64,000 bases of DNA from Anseranas semipalmata (GCA_013399115.1 VXAA01000619.1:103023-167022); one strand, 5' to 3'; counted from the first letter of the stretch, positions 48,158 through 60,500 are shown. Numbers and translations: made by a program. The notes: generated by a model from the sequence alone, not told the origin.

Positions 48158-51100
48158 CAGTCCCAGTGGCACTTGTAACTAACCATTAGCTACAGAATGA
48201 GCAATATCTGGTCTTCCTATTGGACAGGTGGAGTGCCTGAGAAAAATAAAGCCAACCCCTGAAATAAAGAAAAGCAAATTCTACTCTGCTAGTTTGGGAC
48301 CTATAGCACAAATTCATCTCTTAACTGCCCCCACAATTTGAGTGATGCATTTTCAACCTTCAAAAGATTTTCTGTGAAAGGGGGATTCATTTGCTGGTGG
48401 ATTCACCTCCACATGCATCATTTCTCTGTGGGGAATAACCAGGAAGCACTGAAATTGGTAACACAGAGCAAACCACCCAAGGTGCTGCTCTAATTTAGCT
48501 GAGGTTTGTTTTCAATTAAGAACAGTTGGGGTTTTGTTGCTTTATTTTGCATGTCATCTAGTCACTTTCCTCTTCTCTCCTAAGAAGGATGGTTTTATTC
48601 ATTTTAGAGAATTTAAGTGAAAGACAACGGAGTTGCTCCCTTAATTGCAGTAGTTTTACACCAGGGATGAAGCTGATCCTAAGGATACAAGGAAGACTTC
48701 AGGTACTGCTTTCTATTGATGATGCAAAGTGAATGAGGACAGCACTTATGAAAAGGCTCACCCATTGTAAGGGATGATGGATCTTCTCTGTGTAAATTCT
48801 TTAGTTCAGTGCTTCAAGCCTGAAAAAAAAAAAAAAAAGCCTGATTGACAGGGGGTACAAGGAAAAGCCCCATGCTACTACTACAGCCTGAGATCTGTGG
48901 AAAATTTAGTGTTAGTGCTTTTTGCCTTCTCAAAATTCAGAAGAGCTGATGAACAGGAAAAGGCTAGACCAAAGAGTTCAAAGAAACTGAAAGGTTTGCT
49001 TCATTCATCTATATTACTTACATTTTTTATGAACACCTTGAACAAATAAGAAGTTAAAGAGAGAATACTGTTTCATATGGGGCCAATAAATGCAAGTGCC
49101 ATGAAGAGGTCCTGAATTATCAGCAGCTGAATCTGTTGTAAAGTACTGACTGTGAAAATTGCATTCAAAACCATGACCTGGTACTTGTACTTTGGACTAA
49201 GCAGTAAGCTATGCTAAGGGGGGCATACTGGTTGTTACTAGTCTTACAATACAATTCTAAGCTGGTAAAATTGGCCAGATGTCTGACACCTATGTAGTCA
49301 GGGCCAGAGTTTTTCAGCAACAATCTATTTTTTGAATGATATATTTTGTATTTACATACTCTGTTTCAATTGTCAAATATTTTTTTCAAAAAATGAGAGA
49401 GGAAGTGAAAAGGTTAAAACACTGAATCACTGCTTCAAAGTACTGTTAGAAAAGTTTTTATTTTTAAATTAATAATATAGCAAACAAAGCAGTTTGGACC
49501 AAACAGAATACTTCAAATTGACTATAGTAACATTTTCTTCATTTTGCTACAGGAAAAAATAAGTGCTTTATTTCAGTCTGAACTATATTTTCCTCCTCAG
49601 CACTTCTATTTCTTATTTCAGAAAATGAAACAAACCAACCTTTAATTTGCACAGCTCCACCTGTATGTCAGAAATTTTTTTTTTGTGACCAAAAAGGTTC
49701 AAAACTAGCCTACAGTGAGAGCAGAAGGGCTAACAGGAGGTGACTGTTGATTCTGGAATGCCAGTGGTCGAGGTATGGTACTGAAGAGCTTTGAAAGGAA
49801 AAATGGCACAGATTTGCATTTCCTTTCTTACTTGTTAGTCTGCATTTTCCAAGTAACTTTCTTTATAGATGGGAAGAACTTGCTCGTATCCTGCGTGATT
49901 GCCTACACAAATAGATTTATAAACTAAACTGTTAAATCTTTTGGTATGGAAGTCTATCCTTTTGTTCACACAAGATATTGCACAGACTTCCATTGTTAAT
50001 GCACAAAGATTTCACAGGTGATGGCCAGGAATAAATATATTCCTACAACAGTCATATTTGAGGGTCTGGTACAGTGCAAGTACTGTGTCTCAGGTTTTGA
50101 ATCCAGATGCACACATATAAGTGAAAATATTGACAACAGCTGTTGGGGAAGTGGCATGAACCTGCTGCCTGGGTCCAAGCCACTTTGCTCTTCCCAGAAG
50201 GGACAATAGCAAAGCTGGACAAACAATTTCTGAAATTGCATAACGTTCCTGCAGCAAAAAAAATACAGAAAAAGTCCCAGATGCCTATGGGTATAAAACT
50301 TGCAGCCTGAGGAAGTGCAGCGTGTAGTGTCTGACCAGCTTGTTTGCACTTGGAATCCTCTCTCCAATCTATTAGAGGTTTTCACAAAGGCCTGTGATGG
50401 CTCAGTTCTGCTTTCACTGACTGTACCTATACTAGTAAACTAAACAGAACAGTTCTGGTGTGTTTTTAATCCATGCTGTTAAATAGTTGGCACATTCCCT
50501 GAAGCAATTTTGTTCTAGTGCTTTCCCAGAGAGTGCCCAGACGTGGCACAGGGGCACAAGACATTTGCATTGGGCAGTTTGGATGCCCCCTTGTCTGGGG
50601 GCCTTTAGCCATGTGGATGTGCACTGGGTTATATCAATTGATGTCTGTCAGAGACTAGTCCTTTGGCCCTTTTGTTTAAGGCATAGTCCCTGGGACCTAT
50701 AGGAATGAAGCTAGGATATTTTTCCAGGTATAAAATTGTTTCAAAGCATCTAAATACTATTAATTGTCAAAAAGATTATGCTTTTACTAAAATGCATCCT
50801 AAATGCTTACAGATATCCTAACTCTGAAACATAGTATTAATGACAGAATTCTCAAAGTAAAATCAGATTTAGGACTTTCCTATTCTCTGCCTCTCATGTT
50901 TTAAAACTTACAACACCATGGAGCTGTTGGGGACTTTTTCTGGTGCATGGAGAGTGTCTTCCCATTTGCTGTTCATGTGATAGAGGAAGTACAAGACTGC
51001 CTGTGTGAAGCTGTTAAATAAACTGAACTTGACAAACTCATTCTGGGGAAGATATCTAGCTAAACAACATAGAGAGATGTTTTAAGAGAGAAGGAGAGGT

Positions 51101-51189
51101 GGAAAAGTGAGTAAGAGTAACTGAACAGATGTTGAAAGGGGGGTTACTATTTAATGCAATGCCAGGACTTTGCTGCTTAAGTGCCCTGT
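48158..51189. other. unique sequence, no gene seen
   Basis: No coding exon or RNA gene is recognised. An A16 run at 48823-48838 is flanked by the direct repeat AAGCCTGA (48816-48823 and 48837-48844), and the exact PBX-MEIS decamer at 48842 overlaps the right copy. Octamer words lie at 49812 and 50563. The minus frame at 49996-50385 (129 codons) has no domain. Confidence 0.5.
48842..48851 (+). promoter_or_regulatory. second exact PBX-MEIS/PREP decamer
   Basis: TGATTGACAG again matches the composite PBX-MEIS/PREP consensus exactly. It follows an A16 run and precedes GGGGG. The setting is less enhancer-like than at 11706, so it may be a chance match. Confidence 0.35.
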
Positions 51190-51560
51190 AAGCCTATGCT
51201 AAGTGATGTTCTGACTGCACTGGGATGAAATATGTGTAAGAAGGGCAAAAAAATATCACAGTGGGACGGGGTAAAAGCCTGCTAGTGCTTACCAGGCTCT
51301 GGGCAGGTGCTGAAAAGGCAGCAGAGTAACCAGCAGCAACAAACCCCCAGACCACAGCAAACCAAGGCTGGATATTTGGAGGGGAGCTGCAGCGGCCGTG
51401 CTGCTCCTGCTGCCTCAGCACTGCCTGGTGCTGCCTGCATGCTCTGAGTCATGTCCGGCAGCGGCAGCACAGCTGTGCGGCCTCGCCTTCACCAGGCTGC
51501 AGCTGCTGGGCAAAACACGGCTTCAAAAGGAACAAGGGAGATGAGCAGTGATTTGAGGAG
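51190..51560. promoter_or_regulatory. local GC/CpG-rich patch, possible small CpG island or regulatory element
   Basis: From about 51265 to 51520 the sequence is clearly GC-rich and I count eight CpG dinucleotides, against almost none per 250 bp in the neighbourhood. It contains GCAGCGGCCGTGC, TCCGGCAGCGGCAG and GTGCGGCCTCGCC, and many CTGCTG/CAGCAG words. Overlapping minus frames (51194-51421 and 51282-51470) have no domain. It could be a small CpG island, a hidden GC-rich exon, or the GC-rich part of an unrecognised LTR. No TATA box or exon boundary can be proven. Confidence 0.4.
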
Positions 51561-51590
51561 AAGTGGAAGAGAAATAGGTATGGGGTAACA

Positions 51591-51620
51591 TATACATATA
51601 GACACACACACATATATATC
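51591..51620. repeat. short ATAC / CACA / TATA microsatellite
   Basis: ATATACATATAG, then ACACACACACA, then TATATAT forms a compound dinucleotide tract of about 30 bases. Confidence 0.75.
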
Positions 51621-52077
51621 CTGGGGGGAAACCTTTAAAACAGACTGATGCTAAACATGAACAAAAACTCTTACAAGTAGAAACAAGATTTTCAGGCTAT
51701 AGGTCTACCGGTAATCAATACCAGGACCTGATACTCCGCCCTCGAGGCCAGTTGGCATGGTCTGCCCATATCCATCCTCTTAAACTGTCCGAGCCTTGAC
51801 AACAGTCTGGCTTCACCCAGGCTGGCTACTGGGCAGGTTCCCAGCCTTGGCTTTCTCTTGGAGTGCTTTAAGAGAGCTCAAGGCGGCCAGCGGCAATGCT
51901 GAACCAGGGCCATGGTCTGGTCCTATTTATTTCACTAGGGTAGATGTAGCCTTAAAGTATACATCAAGTCATCTGTTGCCTTAATTCCACAGATTTCAAA
52001 GGATTTAGGCCAGAAGGAAACTTGCCCTAAGCTGTGCATTCTTGCAGCATGCTCATTATCACATTTGCCTTTGACTT
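51621..52077. other. unique sequence, GC-richer than average, no gene seen
   Basis: The part from 51720 to 51930 is moderately GC-rich (ACTCCGCCCTCGAGGCC, AAGGCGGCCAGCGGC) and carries a 62-codon plus frame without a domain. With the patch at 51190-51560 it forms a GC-elevated stretch of about 700 bp. Confidence 0.45.
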
Positions 52078-52200
52078 GCACAGCTGTAAATCCATGGAAA
52101 CCAGAGTAATTCAGGGATGAATCAGGTCCATTATCTCCTTCTGTTTGTGCAGCACTTAGCACAATGGTGCCCTGATCCTGATGGGAATTCATGTTATTTT
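52078..52200 (+). mobile_element. ancient amniote interspersed repeat (family not certain)
   Basis: The left part TGTAAATCCATGGAAACCAGAGTAATTCAGG...GAATCAGGTCC resembles the family word GTGTAAATCAGGAGTAACTCC...ATCAGGCCC. The right part TTTGTGCAGCACTTAGCACAATGGTGCCCTGATCCTGATGGG closely follows GTACAGCGCCTAGCACAATGGGGCCCTGATCCTGATTGGGG. It is the same kind of repeat as at 26755-26885 but better preserved on the right. I cannot name the family with certainty. Confidence 0.55.
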
Positions 52201-53519
52201 AGGACAATCAGAGCTTTCATTCGTTAAAATAAAGTATATTTTTAGCCAGAGCCAGCTTCAATGGCAATGTATGGGGTGTGGGGGGTTGAATGAAGGGTAA
52301 GACACAGCTGATCCCCCACCACATGACTCTGAGCACATGTATCATATGCCTGAGAGATTAGCTCCTCTCCTGGTCATTATGGTTGTGAACATATGACTGA
52401 TGGGGAGCTTGGAAGCTCAGACAGAAGACAAACAGCACAAATTCTGAATGTCATTGGTTCTTTTTTTTTTTTTTTTTTTAATAAATTGCATCATTTTTAG
52501 GTTACTCAGGGTGTGAGGCCCAATTTCTGATTTTGGAACATTTGTGGTTAATATTGGTATGTTTAGTGCCTTTCCTGAAAAGTAATAAATCAGATGCCAT
52601 GCCATCGCTTTCCATGGAAAGTTGTGATTTGCTCAACATTATTTTTTCCCCCCATGCAAATAAAACGAACCAGGAACACTTGAAAAAGCAAGCACTGTTC
52701 TTGCTCCATGTTCAGAGGTGCTTGTTTCAGCTCTTTTATGAAATCTTGTTAAGACCAGTAGATCTTATAAACCCTAATGAGATACATATGTGGAACATAT
52801 ATAAAGACATTGCACATGTCTTACAAAATATTTGCTATATAAAGGACCTAACCGTGTGAAGTTATTATTCAAAGCAGAGGTAAGTCCTAGGAAAGGACAG
52901 AACAAAGCATTGGTTACAGATCATAATCCTAGCAGGGCTTTCTGTTAGTTCCTATGACTTAGAAGCTGAAATGCATGTTCCACCTTCAAGTTATTTTCAC
53001 AGACATAAACAGAGAAGATTGAATATCAGCTGCCATTAATCTCAATGTCCTGACATGACAAAATCACCATTACTCCCAGCAAATGTGCTCTGATGCTCAC
53101 AGCTTAGAAACATTAGAAGCACATATTTTAACAACCAAAAATTATGAGTAATTATTGTTAGAGTTGTAACAACAAGTTCTAAAAACTGACACCTGAAACT
53201 AGAGGGCTGGCTTTCCAGTCCTAACTTACCCATTAGGAAAACATAAATGTAAAGATTAAGCTATTTCAAAGCCACTGCCTTTTTTTCCTTCAAGTCACTT
53301 TATTATCTCACTGAAACATAATCTTAAAATTCCTTGCAGTGGAAATCCATGTCGAGAAAAGACTGTTAATTTTATTTAACATTTGAAAACCTTATTCTCA
53401 TACTGTTCTTCTTCATTTTGCAGACAGGCCCACTAATTCTGCTTTACCTAACAAATTAACGGAAAAAAAAAATTGTTTGGTGTGGGGTTAAACTCTTCTG
53501 AATCCAGCTATTAGGGAAA
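52201..53519. other. AT-rich unique sequence, no gene seen
   Basis: T19 lies at 52461-52479 and an octamer word ATGCAAAT at 52654-52661. The plus frame 52533-52859 (108 codons) has no domain. TTCTTCTTCATTTTGCAG ending at 53423 resembles a 3' splice acceptor, but no open exon follows that I can support. Confidence 0.5.
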
Positions 53520-54000
53520 GGTCTGACACTGCTACAGCTCTAGGAGACATTAATTTAATTCAAGAGCTGAATTACTGTGCGTGTCTCTTCAGCATGAGTG
53601 CAAATTATGCATCTTTCCTGACAAAAGAGCATTATGCCCACACAGTTACCTGATGCGTGTGTGCCCTTCCCCTGTTGTTCGTGTATTTGTTCTAGCACAT
53701 CTGCCTAAGCCTGACAGCCTGACTTTAATGTTCTCATGGCTGTGTCAGAATCCACAAGTTGTTAAAGGCCTTTGCATTTTAGGAACAATGATGTTTGTAG
53801 TTTAGTGCATGCATGAAAATGGTGATAACGATGCCTTTTCCCAAGCATGACAGCAGGCAGTGCCTTCCACTAATATGCCCAGGAATTAGCTAGCCTCTGT
53901 TTAGCCTCCTGAAATCCTGCTAGTTGAGTCCTTTGACAGTCAGGGGAGAAGCTAGGAGTTGTATCAAATCAATTGTCATGGCAGCACCACGCAAATTCTA
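53520..54000. promoter_or_regulatory. candidate conserved non-coding element
   Basis: A repeat-free block with GACATTAATTTAATTCAAG near 53547, GAATTACTGTGCG near 53569, and GTGCAAATTATGCATC near 53600 (overlapping POU/octamer-like half sites), then several AGCATGACAGCAGGC-type words near 53844. Frames are short. Clustered homeodomain and POU words in repeat-free DNA suggest an enhancer; conservation is not testable here. Confidence 0.3.
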
Positions 54001-57000
54001 TCTGAAAACTAGTCTGTGTAAATCTCAATAGGTAGGTAGATCACAGTAACAAAAACATACATTTTTTACTGACAAAGTAAGTTTCTGTAAGTTGCTGCAA
54101 GGCTGCTTTTCAGCCCAGTGAAGTAGTTAGTCATCTGTGTTCTATTTGCTTTATAAAATGATGAGATTCATCTGCCCTAACTGAAATAAATAGAAGTAAA
54201 GCTTTGGGTTTGGACTGATCACTCCAGGCTTCTTGTATAATCAGTGAAAGGGAGTGAGGTTCATCTGATATGTCTTGAAACCCATTGTAACGAGCTACTC
54301 TGTGGAGATGCCACCCTTCAACCCTTCTGACCTGTATATGGGGAAAAACACTCTTTTAGTTCTTGAAAAGTGTTTTCATTTCTGCTACTTTCTATTGATG
54401 TCTCAAAGAAGTATAATGAATGCGTACAAGCCATCTAAATTCAACACAAGAACAGAAGACACAGAAATCTCAATCAGAAATCCCACATTTACACAGATGG
54501 AAGATATAATTCCTTCCCTCTGTCCCAGCCTCCATCAAACACATACACTGGGAGATGGATGACAGGATGGAGACGAGAGTGATACCCATCAACTCCAGCG
54601 CCAGCAACCCACTTCCTGATGCTCGCCTGAGCAGAGCTGTCAGAGATCAGAGCACAACATCGCCAGCAGGCACAGCACTGACATCGAGCTGGGAAAGACA
54701 TGCTGTTTCTGGAAATGCAAAGGAGACGGAACCAAGAACCATGCCAGAGCAGCTCAGAAAACAAGTGTAGGTTTTACACCCTCCAGGTAGAGGTGTGCCA
54801 CAACAGGGCTGATGTACGCGGAGGCACTGGCCAAAGTCTCCCCAACGGGCTAAGCAGCAGCCAGAACACAGATATATCACTTTGGGCACATGAAAGAAAG
54901 AATAGATTAAAGCAACAGAATTCCTCCAAAATGTGCTTGGTCAGTAAGTGTTAAAGTGAAGCTTTGTAAAAACTGAAAATGAAGCTAGGCAGCAGCAAAT
55001 GAAGCTAATCCTTTTATTAAAGGAATTTATTAAATCCCTTTTATTAACAAAAACTGTCACATATGTTACTAAGAATTGAAAAAAAATCCATGAAATCTAA
55101 AGAGTATGAAATAGTTAATTTAAACTTCTTAAACCACTAAATACAAAGAATTGAATGCAATAAATTCTAAAAAGCAAATGTTAAGGATTACTCAGAAATA
55201 ATCCCTTATTTTATTTATAGTTCCAAATAATGTGTGTTATTTTATAGCAATGAATTTTCAAGCAGACAGACAAAGGTCTAGATTGTTATAGGTCTGAGTA
55301 AATATACTTGTTGCTAATGGAGTGTTTACCCTTGCCTGCCAGGCTGTGAATCCATGTCCCTTTGTCACCACAAAGAAGTCCAGCAGCTACACTGCTTTTA
55401 ATAGCACATCAGATTATTTCAGTTCGTGTCATCACTGAGAGTGACGAAGCAAGATACAATGCATTATGGAACAAGGAGGACTAAATGTATTTGGTATAGC
55501 AGGATACCTTTCTGCTGTAGGCCCACCTGTGTTCTCCACCAGTACCTCAGCAGTGCTGAGCTTTAAATTACAACATCATTTATCTTTCAGCTTCCTGACC
55601 TAGTTGAGAACTATGTGTCTAAATAAGTCTGAGAGGAGCAAGTTAAAAGCCTGAAAAAGGGATGTAGAACAATCAGCCAAAAATGTCATCAAAAGAGACT
55701 TAATCTAAAATGCTGCCTTATTCCTACCTGTAAATGCATCCCTGAGTTAAGTGCCCTGTCAAGCTGAGATCTGGAAAACAAAACTGCTAGTGATTATGTA
55801 CCTAAGCTAGGCATTTATATAGGCAAAATTTTGACTTTTTTTTTTTCCTCAGGAAAAAGCTGATGTTTAGAAAACACTGAGAGTTAGCATACTGACTTCA
55901 AAATAGAAGACCTGCGTTCTGCTTCTTCCTCAGCCTGAACGGGGTTCAAATTAATCTTCAATATTCAGAAAAATGTTCCAGTTACGCATGTTATAAACCA
56001 GTCCTGGTGGAACATCCTCTTCCTCATTGTTCAGGCTTGGAAACTTTTATGCAAAAGTAAAACCTGTAAAGACAAGAGAGCAGGCTCAGTCTAATTGTCA
56101 GACTGACCCAATATGCAAAATCTAGCACTGGATACTGTGCTGTGATGTGCTTATGCGTCTTATGTTACATATAAGTAGAAAATAGCCCCGAAAGCAAAGC
56201 CACCCTGGGGTAATTCTTCTAGCCTGTAGGTTAAAATTCAGGTTTCAAGGCTTGCAGGATGAAAGTTCAGCCCAGGTCTTTTCTTTCTTTCCAGTCTTCA
56301 CATGGAGATCCTTATTCTTTGGGTCTGGACTTGGCTTTCTTAAGTCATTCCAGACTTTGTTGCTGCTTTCTAGTATTAGCTGTAGTAGATGTCAAAGGAA
56401 AGCTAGTCTGTGTTGGAACATGTCCCTGTCTGGGGCAAATGTTGTGTAAGTTTTCATTTTTTTTTTTATCTGTTGAGGTCTTCCAACATGCTGCATTTCT
56501 TTTTACTTTATTTAAGTACTGTTCAAGGAGCACATCTGAAGAATTAAACTGAGAGCCTTGGTCTGCTCTGAAGAAATCTCCTTTGAGTGACCTGCATATA
56601 TAGTTAATTTTAGCAGCTGTTTTCTTCTTTCCTCTACCTCTCTTTTATCTTTATTGGGAAAAATGGACTTCTGTTAGTCTACAAACAATTGAACGTGTTC
56701 TGGGTAGGTCTACACAAACATACAGAAGTGAACAGAAGAAGGGAAATGTAACACCAGCTCAAGTAAAAGTGTATTAAAGCAGATCTCTTAATTGAGGATT
56801 TCTTTCTGAATGATTATTCTATACAATGGTGTTATGCCAATAAAGCTAAGAACTCATTAAGGAAATGTGAGATGTTTGTTCTGAGAACTTAAAAGGTAAA
56901 GGAGATCTCTTCTTTAACCTGATAATATTCAAAGTTAGAGGAAGAAAAATAAAATAACGCATTATCATTTCATACTACGAAACTAATTCTTTCCTTGGTT

Positions 57001-57167
57001 GCACATGGCTCCTATTGACCTCTGAGAATCATTTCCACAGATCTGCTAAGAGAATGTTGCCCTAAATATATAACTAGTAGGAAAAAAATATCTAAATTTT
57101 CCACGAGGAAACAGTACAACTTTATACTGCAGTTAAATCCAAGAGGTTGATGTCCCTTATAAAGATT
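54001..57167. other. unique sequence, no gene seen
   Basis: Frames around 54275-54954 overlap on both strands without a recognisable domain. The 54480-54860 part is GC-richer, and 54955-55260 is very AT-rich. T runs lie near 55837-55847 and 56457-56467. No RNA gene or repeat family was recognised. Confidence 0.5.
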
Positions 57168-57592
57168 GCTTTTCAAGAAAATGGATCCGTACCACGGGGC
57201 CCATTCCTCAGGACCAGACTGCTCCAACATGGCTCCCCCACGGGCAGCAGCTCCCGCCAGGCCTCCTGCTCCTGCGTGGGCTCCTCTCCACGGGCTGCAG
57301 CTCTGGCCCGGGGCCTGCTCCTGCAGGGGCTCCCATGGGCCGCAGCCTCCTTCAGGCCACATCCACCTGCTCCATGGGGGCTCCTCCACGGGCTGCAGCG
57401 TGGAGATCTGCTCCGTGGGGTACCCATGGGCTGCAGGGGGACGGCCTGCTCCACCATGGGCCTCTCCGTGGGCCGCAGGGGAACTTCTGCTGCGGCGCCT
57501 GGAGCCCCTCCTGCCCTCCTTCTGCACTGACCTGGGTGTCTGCAGGGCTGTTTCTCTCACATTTCTCACTCCTCTCTCCCAGCTGCTGTTGG
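57168..57592 (-). mobile_element. LTR fragment of the same endogenous retrovirus family as at 16321
   Basis: The 70 bases at 57186-57255 align without gaps to 16582-16651 with four differences (all transitions), so both belong to one LTR family. The fragment continues into the GC-rich part hidden by the gap in the first copy. It has five or more imperfect copies of CCATGGGCTGCAG-like units, then CTTCTGCTGCGGCGCCTGGAG and CTGCACTGACCTGGGTGTCTGCAGGG. It ends abruptly at AGCTGCTGTTGG, short of the LTR end, and lacks the TGTGG end on the left. It is truncated at both sides and I find no flanking duplication. Long frames across it on both strands (210 codons minus, 164 plus) result from GC content and are not genes. 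Confidence 0.75.
57260..57500. repeat. imperfect GGGCTGCAG minisatellite-like units within the LTR
   Basis: CCACGGGCTGCAG, CCATGGGCCGCAG, CCACGGGCTGCAG, CCATGGGCTGCAG and CCGTGGGCCGCAG recur at irregular spacings of roughly 35-70 bases, each followed by a CTGCTCC-type word. This internal repetition explains why assemblers break in this LTR. Confidence 0.7.
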
Positions 57593-60500
57593 AAATTTCT
57601 GATGGAATTTCAATTGCCTGTCTAATTGTTGGTTCAATTTTCATTAAAATTAAGAGATGAAATGATGTTGCATATTCTATTCCTTACAGTTACCTGAGTT
57701 CATATCTCCAAAAGAAGGGTGAGACCACAGAAAGAATGTGTTTCTCTTAATTGAATTTTCCTCCCAATCTTCCACATGACCTTCCTGTGACACTTGTATG
57801 CAGTTGACTTTTTTCTTCCTTTCACAGACTGAGAAAAACCAAACAAATAAACAAATTTGCCAAGAGACCTAAAGGTTCAGCAAAGTGCTTTTTAAAACAA
57901 CAATAAACTACAGCCTATGTTTCAGTGTCTTAGGTAAACAAAGTAATTATCATTTTATCTTAATTGTTACTAATTCTATTAAACCAGCTGCATAACTAAG
58001 TTAAAATGACACAGTATAATTTGTAAACAAAGCTGAGCTAGATTTGTATTCAATTCACACAATTTTAACAGTATTTTTGTGTCTAACTGGACAGTTCTTT
58101 CTAATTCTGTTTCAATTGTTTTTTTTATCAGTTTCCAGTCAACACAATATGTAAGGTTTACTTACAGTATGTTAAAGCTACAGATAAAAGAAAGGCATAG
58201 TCTATGTTAATATATATCAAACAAAACAGAATCTTGTTAAAATAACTGACAGTTGGGTGGTTTTATCCTGATAAAAATATTCCTAAATACTGTTGTCTAG
58301 GCTCTGTTCTGTCCATATGTTAATTATTTGACTATTATTTGATTTTTCTGAACATGGGTGAAAAGTCGTGAAGTCACTTGAAATTAGAGGATTTAATGCT
58401 GGAGGAGGTTGACAGTACTGCACTTATTTCAAGTACTCTCACCCATTTGTATAGGTCTGCCAGAATAGCTTGACAAAGGAAGGTTTTTGCAAATGAATTT
58501 CTACCTGCATATGCTCCGATTTAGTTGAATATTATCTCATTTTCAGAGAATATATTGAGTTACAGTGCCTATAGATGTAATATAGCTCCAGACATATTTA
58601 GAGAAATTATTCACTATCTACTAGCAGTTTATCACATAATTCTGTGTAGAAAAAATAAGTCTGAATGCTAGCTGATTTATAGAATAAAGAAAAACAACTG
58701 CCAAACAAATTATTTGTAAAGAATTATTGACCAAGCTCTAGTCGTCCCTGGAAGCTGAATTGTGCTGTTTTTTCTTTCTTCCCAAGAGATCTTACTGTAT
58801 GCAGCTTTCCCGATAAGACTTTATTTTGCTCCTAAAAGTTTTATTTATTTATTTGTAATTCTCCATCAATTTAACCATTCAGGTTTAATCATTGCTATAC
58901 TGATTATGGTTCTGTCCTGAATGGTATATATAGTCAGGTCTTGATATGGGTTGGTAAATAGTGTAATGATCCAAAGAAACCTCTGCACTTCCATTCTTAC
59001 TGCTATTTTCCATATTAAACTTCCACTTCTCTCTCATTGCAAATGGAGCTGGAATAATCTGAAACAGAGAAACACCCTCTGGCACATACCAACCCATATG
59101 CACATATTTAGGGGGTAGTATAGTCAAAAGAGTGCATTGTCTCCCTTTCTTTAGCTACCTGCTGCCTAGGCATCTGAGAAGAGCTTGGATTAGACAACAA
59201 ATGAGAAAACATAACTAACATATCTTTAACTCATTCCTTGAGAGGTATAACTTTGGCGGTTTGATGCCTAATATGGAGTTTAGCATTTATGCATAAGTAA
59301 AATAGGTGCACTGAGTGACAGAAACAAGCATTTTATTGGGGAAATGTGCACTCTGCATTAATGGTACATGTAATTTTTAACCAGTCTGGTTCTTTGAACA
59401 ATTTGTTCCAGCTAAGAACAGATTGAGCTGTTCTTTGAATCATTCTTCAGCAGGCAGTGCAGTGTGAGTTTATGATGACTTTTCTTTGTGCTGTAGCTGA
59501 GTTCATTTAAGGTAAAACTTGCTGAAGCGCAGAAGGTTTGTAAAAGTACTGTGCACTGCCTACAATACAGTAGGCTTGGCATGAAGGCCTTTATGTGGAC
59601 TGTATATATTGCATTTAAGCAATCAACACACATAGTTTTCTAGTAACTTAATGGTTTGTTTTCAGTTGTATATCCCAGACATTCTCGACATTTAAATGTT
59701 AATCTTGCTTTGTATATAGACTTCTCTTGATGAGTATCACAGCAGAATGTATTCAGGGAATTGAACATGAGGCTGGTCATGGGAGGTTTCCCCCTTCTCC
59801 GTGAACTGCTGTGAGACTTAGAACTAGCACTACCAGCTTTCAGGAGGGGAAGTGGATATACTTGTAAAGCAAATAGGCATAGCTGCTGTGGAAAGCAGTA
59901 CAATTTGGAGGTGGAAACTATAACATTGAGGGATATGTTTGGGTCCAAGGCAGTCCAAGAGAGGTCTATGAATTGTATTTATAACTTAAAGCACTTTTGA
60001 ATACACAGGCACCATTACTTCTATGAATTTTCTGTAGATTCCTGCAGTCTGAGGTCTTAACATGGACTGATTTATACAAATTAAAAATTACCAAACCTGA
60101 TGCAACTTCAGGATTGCAAAACTATAAAATTTTACTTTTTCCCAGTTAGGTGTACTAGTCCTTTTGATTCTACACTGCAAGGGTCTCACTGAAACTATTG
60201 AGAACCAAAAGTAGAAGTCATAATTGCAGTTTAATGAAACCAATTTTAAACATTCCTTTTATCTCTGCTGCGATGTTTATTGTCACAGTTCAAGTTTTCT
60301 CTTTTTAGACAAATTCAAGCCATTTGCTAACCTGTTCATGCTAAATGTCACCCTGTAAAATAAGTAGCTTTGACAAATCTGCCCCCACTCTACTACCCCA
60401 GCAAGTTAAAAATATCACAGTCACATTCCTGCTTTTTGAAATGGAAAAGGTGACTGTCATTTGTCATTTCTTCTGAAAAATACCATTGTGTTACTTGTAG

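Noticed and set aside
57012..57660. 210-codon minus frame and 164-codon plus frame
   Set aside because: Both lie on the LTR fragment and its internal GC-rich repeats; they are open on both strands because of composition.
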